Source of the DNA: Bacillota bacterium
GTDB lineage: Bacteria > Bacillota > Clostridia > Christensenellales > Aristaeellaceae
Direction of reading: 5' to 3'
Length of the DNA stretch: 7,592 bases
Assembly: GCA_023458835.1 (NCBI GenBank)
Contig: JAEWWY010000375.1
Coordinates: 1-7,592 of the forward strand
Shown: positions 5,596 to 7,592 of the stretch, piece by piece
Position numbering within the stretch: position 1 is the stretch's first letter
How the letters are laid out: each line of letters starts with the position of its first letter
The notes under the pieces: model-generated
Database searches by the model: none
What the model was told of the DNA's origin: nothing
The model's input: only the letters and a program-made list of their open reading frames with translations
Program-made: the position numbers and the translations under genes

Positions 5596-6496
5596 CTTTT
5601 GTCCCTCCCCTTTTGCGAAGGCTCCGGCGGATGTTTTTGCGGATATGGGGAATGGCCAGCGCGGCGCCCACGATCACGGCGGCGACCAGCCGGAATGCGT
5701 AGGCCGGCAAAATGCTGGAGCGGAAGGCAAAGGCAAGGATCAGCCTGTACAAAAACGAGCCGGCCACGCAGGATATGAGACCCACGGTGACGCCCCTTTT
5801 GCCAAAGATGACTTCGCCGATGATCACCGAGGCGATGCCCACCACCACCATGCCGATGCCGGCGTTCACATCCGCATAGCCCTGCAACTGTGCCACCATG
5901 GCCCCGGAAAGCGCCACCAGGCCATTGGCCAGGGAAAGCGCCAGAACCTTCATGAGCCCGGCGTTGATGGAGGAGGAGCGCACCATATCCTCATTGTTGC
6001 CTGTGGCCCTGATGCAAAGGCCCACATGGGTCTTGAAAAACCAGATCAAAAATGCGACGCACAGGGCTGCGAACAAAAGCGCCACACCGGCGGCCACAAG
6101 GTCCCGGCCCTCCTTGGCGATGCCGGGAAAGAGGGCATACGCATCCTTGAACAGCGTTTTGGGCAGCGCCAGATTCGGCGTGCCGCCCATTATGAACAGG
6201 TTCACGGAATACAGCCCGCTCATAACCAGGATGCCGGCCAGTATGGGATAGATGCCCGCCTTTGTCTGCAAAAGCCCGGTGACGGACCCTGCCAGCATGC
6301 CGCAAAGCAGCGCGGCCAAAAGGCCGGGGAGGGGATGGCCGGCAGCGGTCAATACCGCCGATACGGCCATCCCCAAAGTGAAGCTTCCATCGGTTGTAAG
6401 ATCAGGCGTATTGAGGATGCGGAACGCAACGTAGACGCCTACCGCCAGCGCGGCATATAAAAATCCCTGGTGGATGGCTCCCATCAGTTGGTTCAA
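5582..6496 (-). CDS. ABC importer permease (LivH/RbsC superfamily, TrpY-like)
   Basis: Integral membrane channel subunit of the importer, expected to work as a homodimer with the ATPase and the binding protein. The 304 residues hold about eight or nine hydrophobic segments (roughly 11-28, 38-53, 57-77, 82-104, 132-154, 185-205, 213-231, 235-256 and 263-283) and a basic cytoplasmic tail (IRKNIRRSLRKRGG). PDLTTDGSF (31-39) and the loop GLCIRATGNNEDMVRSSSIN (159-178), which should contact the ATPase, are characteristic of the COG4120 permeases. The start is given as TTG at 6496, which has AGGAGG 6 nt upstream; an ATG four codons later (6484) is 18 nt from that SD and so less likely. It follows the binding-protein gene by 24 nt and overlaps the ATPase gene by 14 nt. 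The substrate cannot be read from the sequence; relatives handle tryptophan, tyrosine or phenylalanine. Confidence 0.88.
   Translation of the reverse strand: MNQLMGAIHQGFLYAALAVGVYVAFRILNTPDLTTDGSFTLGMAVSAVLTAAGHPLPGLLAALLCGMLAGSVTGLLQTKAGIYPILAGILVMSGLYSVNLFIMGGTPNLALPKTLFKDAYALFPGIAKEGRDLVAAGVALLFAALCVAFLIWFFKTHVGLCIRATGNNEDMVRSSSINAGLMKVLALSLANGLVALSGAMVAQLQGYADVNAGIGMVVVGIASVIIGEVIFGKRGVTVGLISCVAGSFLYRLILAFAFRSSILPAYAFRLVAAVIVGAALAIPHIRKNIRRSLRKRGGTKVAGH
5603..5610 (-). promoter_or_regulatory. Ribosome binding site supporting a TTG start for the ATPase
   Basis: GGGGAGGG lies 7 nt before the TTG at 5595 and inside the 3' end of the permease gene. It is the main reason for accepting TTG as the start. 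Confidence 0.75.
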
Positions 6497-6502
6497 GGCG
6501 AT

Positions 6503-6508
6503 CCTCCT
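6503..6508 (-). promoter_or_regulatory. Ribosome binding site supporting a TTG start for the permease
   Basis: AGGAGG lies 6 nt before TTG (6496) and 18 nt before the alternative ATG (6484). The spacing favours TTG. Confidence 0.7.
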
Positions 6509-6520
6509 TTCGAAGCATGA

Positions 6521-7483
6521 TTATTCCACGACCACGGCGCTGTCCAGCACTTCCTGGGGCACAGTCACGCCGATAGCATCGGCAGTGGTCTTGTTGATGA
6601 CGGTGGTGAACTTATCCACCACCACGGCGGGGATCTCATTAACAGGCGTACCGCTTAAATGCTTGTGCACCATATCGGCCACGATGGCGCCGATCTCCGG
6701 ATCGCTGATGGAAATGGTGGCAAAGGCGCCGGAATTCACCATTACGGCGGAGGAACCGTACACCGGAATTTTGGCGTCCTTTGCCACCTGGGAAATGACT
6801 TCCATGGCATCCTGGATTACGCTGTCATTGGGGATGAAAAGGCCGTCCACGCCCTGATCCACAAGGGACAGGGCCGCCTCGTACACCTCGGTGCTGGCGG
6901 TGACCACGGCTTCCTTGTAGGTATAGCCGTTGGCATCAAGATATGCTTTGGCGTTTTCAATGGTGGTGACGGAGTTCACCTGACTGGTGCAATAGATGAG
7001 GCCATAATCCTTCACATCCGGCGTCAGCTTCGCGGCCAGCTTGAAATTTTCACTGATGGGGATGGCGTTGGAAGCGCCGGTGGCGTTCTTGTCGGGCTTT
7101 TGCATATCGGTGATGACGCCCGCCCCAAGAGGGTTGGCCACAGAGATGAAGAATACCGGGATGCCGCTTTCCAGATTCACCACGGCCTGGGTGGGAGGAG
7201 TGGCGATGGTGACGATCAGGTCCACCTTCTCATCCACCACACCCTGGGCGATGGTGTACAGGCTGCTCGTGTCACCGGATGCATTCTTCTCCAGGAAGAC
7301 CACTTTATCCTCTGTATAGCCAAGCTCCCGCATGCGGGCGATAAAGCCTTCCCGCATGTCTTTGAAAGCGCCGTTTTCCACCAATTGGACGATGGCCACC
7401 TTGAGCGGTTCCTCGGCAAGGGCGCAGGAGGCAGTGAAAAGTACGAGTACCAGAGCGGCGGCGAGGGCAAGCATTTTTTTCAT
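6521..7483 (-). CDS. ABC importer substrate-binding protein, PF04392 family (TrpX-like)
   Basis: Captures the solute outside the membrane and delivers it to the permease. The 320-residue product starts MKKMLALAAALVLVLFTASC, a signal peptide with two lysines, a hydrophobic core and Cys20; FTASC is an acceptable though not ideal lipobox (Thr at -3), while ALA before Glu24 could be a signal peptidase I site, so lipoprotein anchoring is likely but not certain. The mature part has family features: VAIVQLVENGAFKDMREGF (29-47), NASGDTSSL (67-75), DLIVTIATPPTQAV (88-101), IPVFFISVANPLGAGVI, a NATGASN turn, and GLFIPNDSVIQ. Start choice: the ATG at 7483 has AAGGAG 7 nt upstream and gives the signal peptide; an in-frame ATG at 7504 would add MIGRRII and translate through the SD. 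First gene of the transporter operon. Characterised relatives bind aromatic amino acids, but the ligand here is only an inference. Confidence 0.88.
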   Translation of the reverse strand: MKKMLALAAALVLVLFTASCALAEEPLKVAIVQLVENGAFKDMREGFIARMRELGYTEDKVVFLEKNASGDTSSLYTIAQGVVDEKVDLIVTIATPPTQAVVNLESGIPVFFISVANPLGAGVITDMQKPDKNATGASNAIPISENFKLAAKLTPDVKDYGLIYCTSQVNSVTTIENAKAYLDANGYTYKEAVVTASTEVYEAALSLVDQGVDGLFIPNDSVIQDAMEVISQVAKDAKIPVYGSSAVMVNSGAFATISISDPEIGAIVADMVHKHLSGTPVNEIPAVVVDKFTTVINKTTADAIGVTVPQEVLDSAVVVE

Positions 7484-7490
7484 GATGATT

Positions 7491-7496
7491 CTCCTT
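7491..7496 (-). promoter_or_regulatory. Ribosome binding site deciding the binding-protein start
   Basis: AAGGAG lies 7 nt before the ATG at 7483 and fixes the start there rather than at the in-frame ATG at 7504. Confidence 0.8.
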
Positions 7497-7512
7497 CCGA
7501 TCATTCTTTTTA

Positions 7513-7564
7513 GGATACCCGGATGCCATGTCGGAGAATCGCTGCCAGGGCCGGGTGCGTATCC
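7513..7564 (-). other. GC-rich hairpin in the transporter operon leader
   Basis: GGATA and CCCGG, separated by a 4-nt CGCA bulge, pair with CCGGG-TATCC to make a 10-bp interrupted stem with a loop of about 28 nt. No T tract follows (TAAAAAG), so it is not a terminator. It lies about 30 nt before the start codon and leaves the SD free. No promoter-like hexamer pair is seen around it. It could be leader RNA structure or a protein site. Confidence 0.4.
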
Positions 7565-7571
7565 GTCAAAT

Positions 7572-7592
7572 AAAAAAACACCTGTCCTTGAT
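7572..7592 (-). terminator. Probable 3' arm and T tract of a terminator or attenuator, cut by the window edge
   Basis: On the minus strand the window begins ATCAAGGACAGGTG followed at once by seven T and then ATTT. A G-containing arm running straight into a T7 tract is the usual 3' half of an intrinsic terminator; the 5' arm would lie outside the window and should read close to CACCTGTCCTTGAT. It may end the preceding gene, or be an attenuator of the transporter operon. Confidence 0.4.

Noticed and set aside
5537..6460. A 307-codon open frame on the plus strand opposite the permease and ATPase
   Set aside because: Low-complexity His/Gly/Gln/Asp-rich translation typical of the complement of a hydrophobic membrane protein gene; no domain or SD.
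7484..7504. N-terminal extension of the binding protein from an ATG at 7504
   Set aside because: It would put charged residues ahead of the signal peptide and translate through the AAGGAG that serves the ATG at 7483.
6659..7513. A 284-codon open frame on the plus strand opposite the binding-protein gene
   Set aside because: Gly/His-rich antisense shadow of a clear signal-peptide-bearing protein on the minus strand; no supporting start signal.
7513..7564. The leader hairpin read as an intrinsic terminator or a complete T-box
   Set aside because: No T tract follows the stem on the minus strand, and the conserved T-box sequence is not present in the visible leader.
7540..7572. TTGACG at about 7563-7568 on the minus strand as a -35 for the transporter operon
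   Set aside because: No acceptable -10 hexamer lies 15-19 nt downstream; that stretch is GC-rich (CCGGCCCTGGCAGC).
1..7592. A novel defence, mobile or repeat-based system
   Set aside because: All coding sequence is accounted for by arginine biosynthesis and an ABC importer; no transposase, recombinase, repeat array, tRNA or rRNA signature was found on either strand.

Overview
The window carries two convergently-oriented-free, same-strand operons: everything that looks real is encoded on the minus strand, so the biological reading order runs from high to low coordinates. The sequence is GC-rich inside genes, has strong AGGAGG-type ribosome binding sites in front of almost every gene, uses two TTG starts, and has the gene order argC-argJ-argB-argD-argF. 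This suggests a chromosome segment of a low-to-moderate GC-lineage Gram-positive bacterium of the Clostridia type (Firmicutes/Bacillota) with raised GC; genus cannot be told from this window.

Right block (about 7592 down to 4690): a three-gene ABC importer operon of the TrpX/TrpY-like family (substrate-binding protein of the PF04392 type, a LivH/RbsC-type permease, and a COG1101-type ATPase). The genes are separated by 24 nt and then overlap by 14 nt. The operon ends in a clear intrinsic terminator at 4690-4740. Its promoter is not visible: the 88 nt before the first gene hold a GC-rich hairpin and, at the very edge of the window, a T7 run preceded by what looks like the 3' arm of a terminator or attenuator stem.

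Left block (about 4660 down to 1): an arginine biosynthesis operon, argC (short, type 2), argJ (bifunctional-type ornithine acetyltransferase), argB (arginine-sensitive-type acetylglutamate kinase), argD and the N-terminal third of argF, which runs off the left edge. A near-consensus sigma-70 promoter lies at 4632-4659, and two tandem ARG-box-like 18-mers with 3-bp spacing lie directly downstream, over the start site, so ArgR/AhrC repression is likely. The genes are packed tightly: argC and argB end with a TAG that is part of the next gene's Shine-Dalgarno, and argD/argF overlap by ATGA. Together the products turn N-acetylglutamate into N-acetylglutamyl phosphate (ArgB), its semialdehyde (ArgC), N-acetylornithine (ArgD), ornithine with acetyl recycling (ArgJ), and citrulline (ArgF).

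I see no mobile element, CRISPR array, RNA gene or novel system. The window is mostly ordinary metabolism and transport; the interesting parts are regulatory (tandem ARG boxes, nested inverted repeats between the operons, a possible attenuator cut by the right edge) and architectural (stop/SD fusion, TTG starts, type 2 argC).
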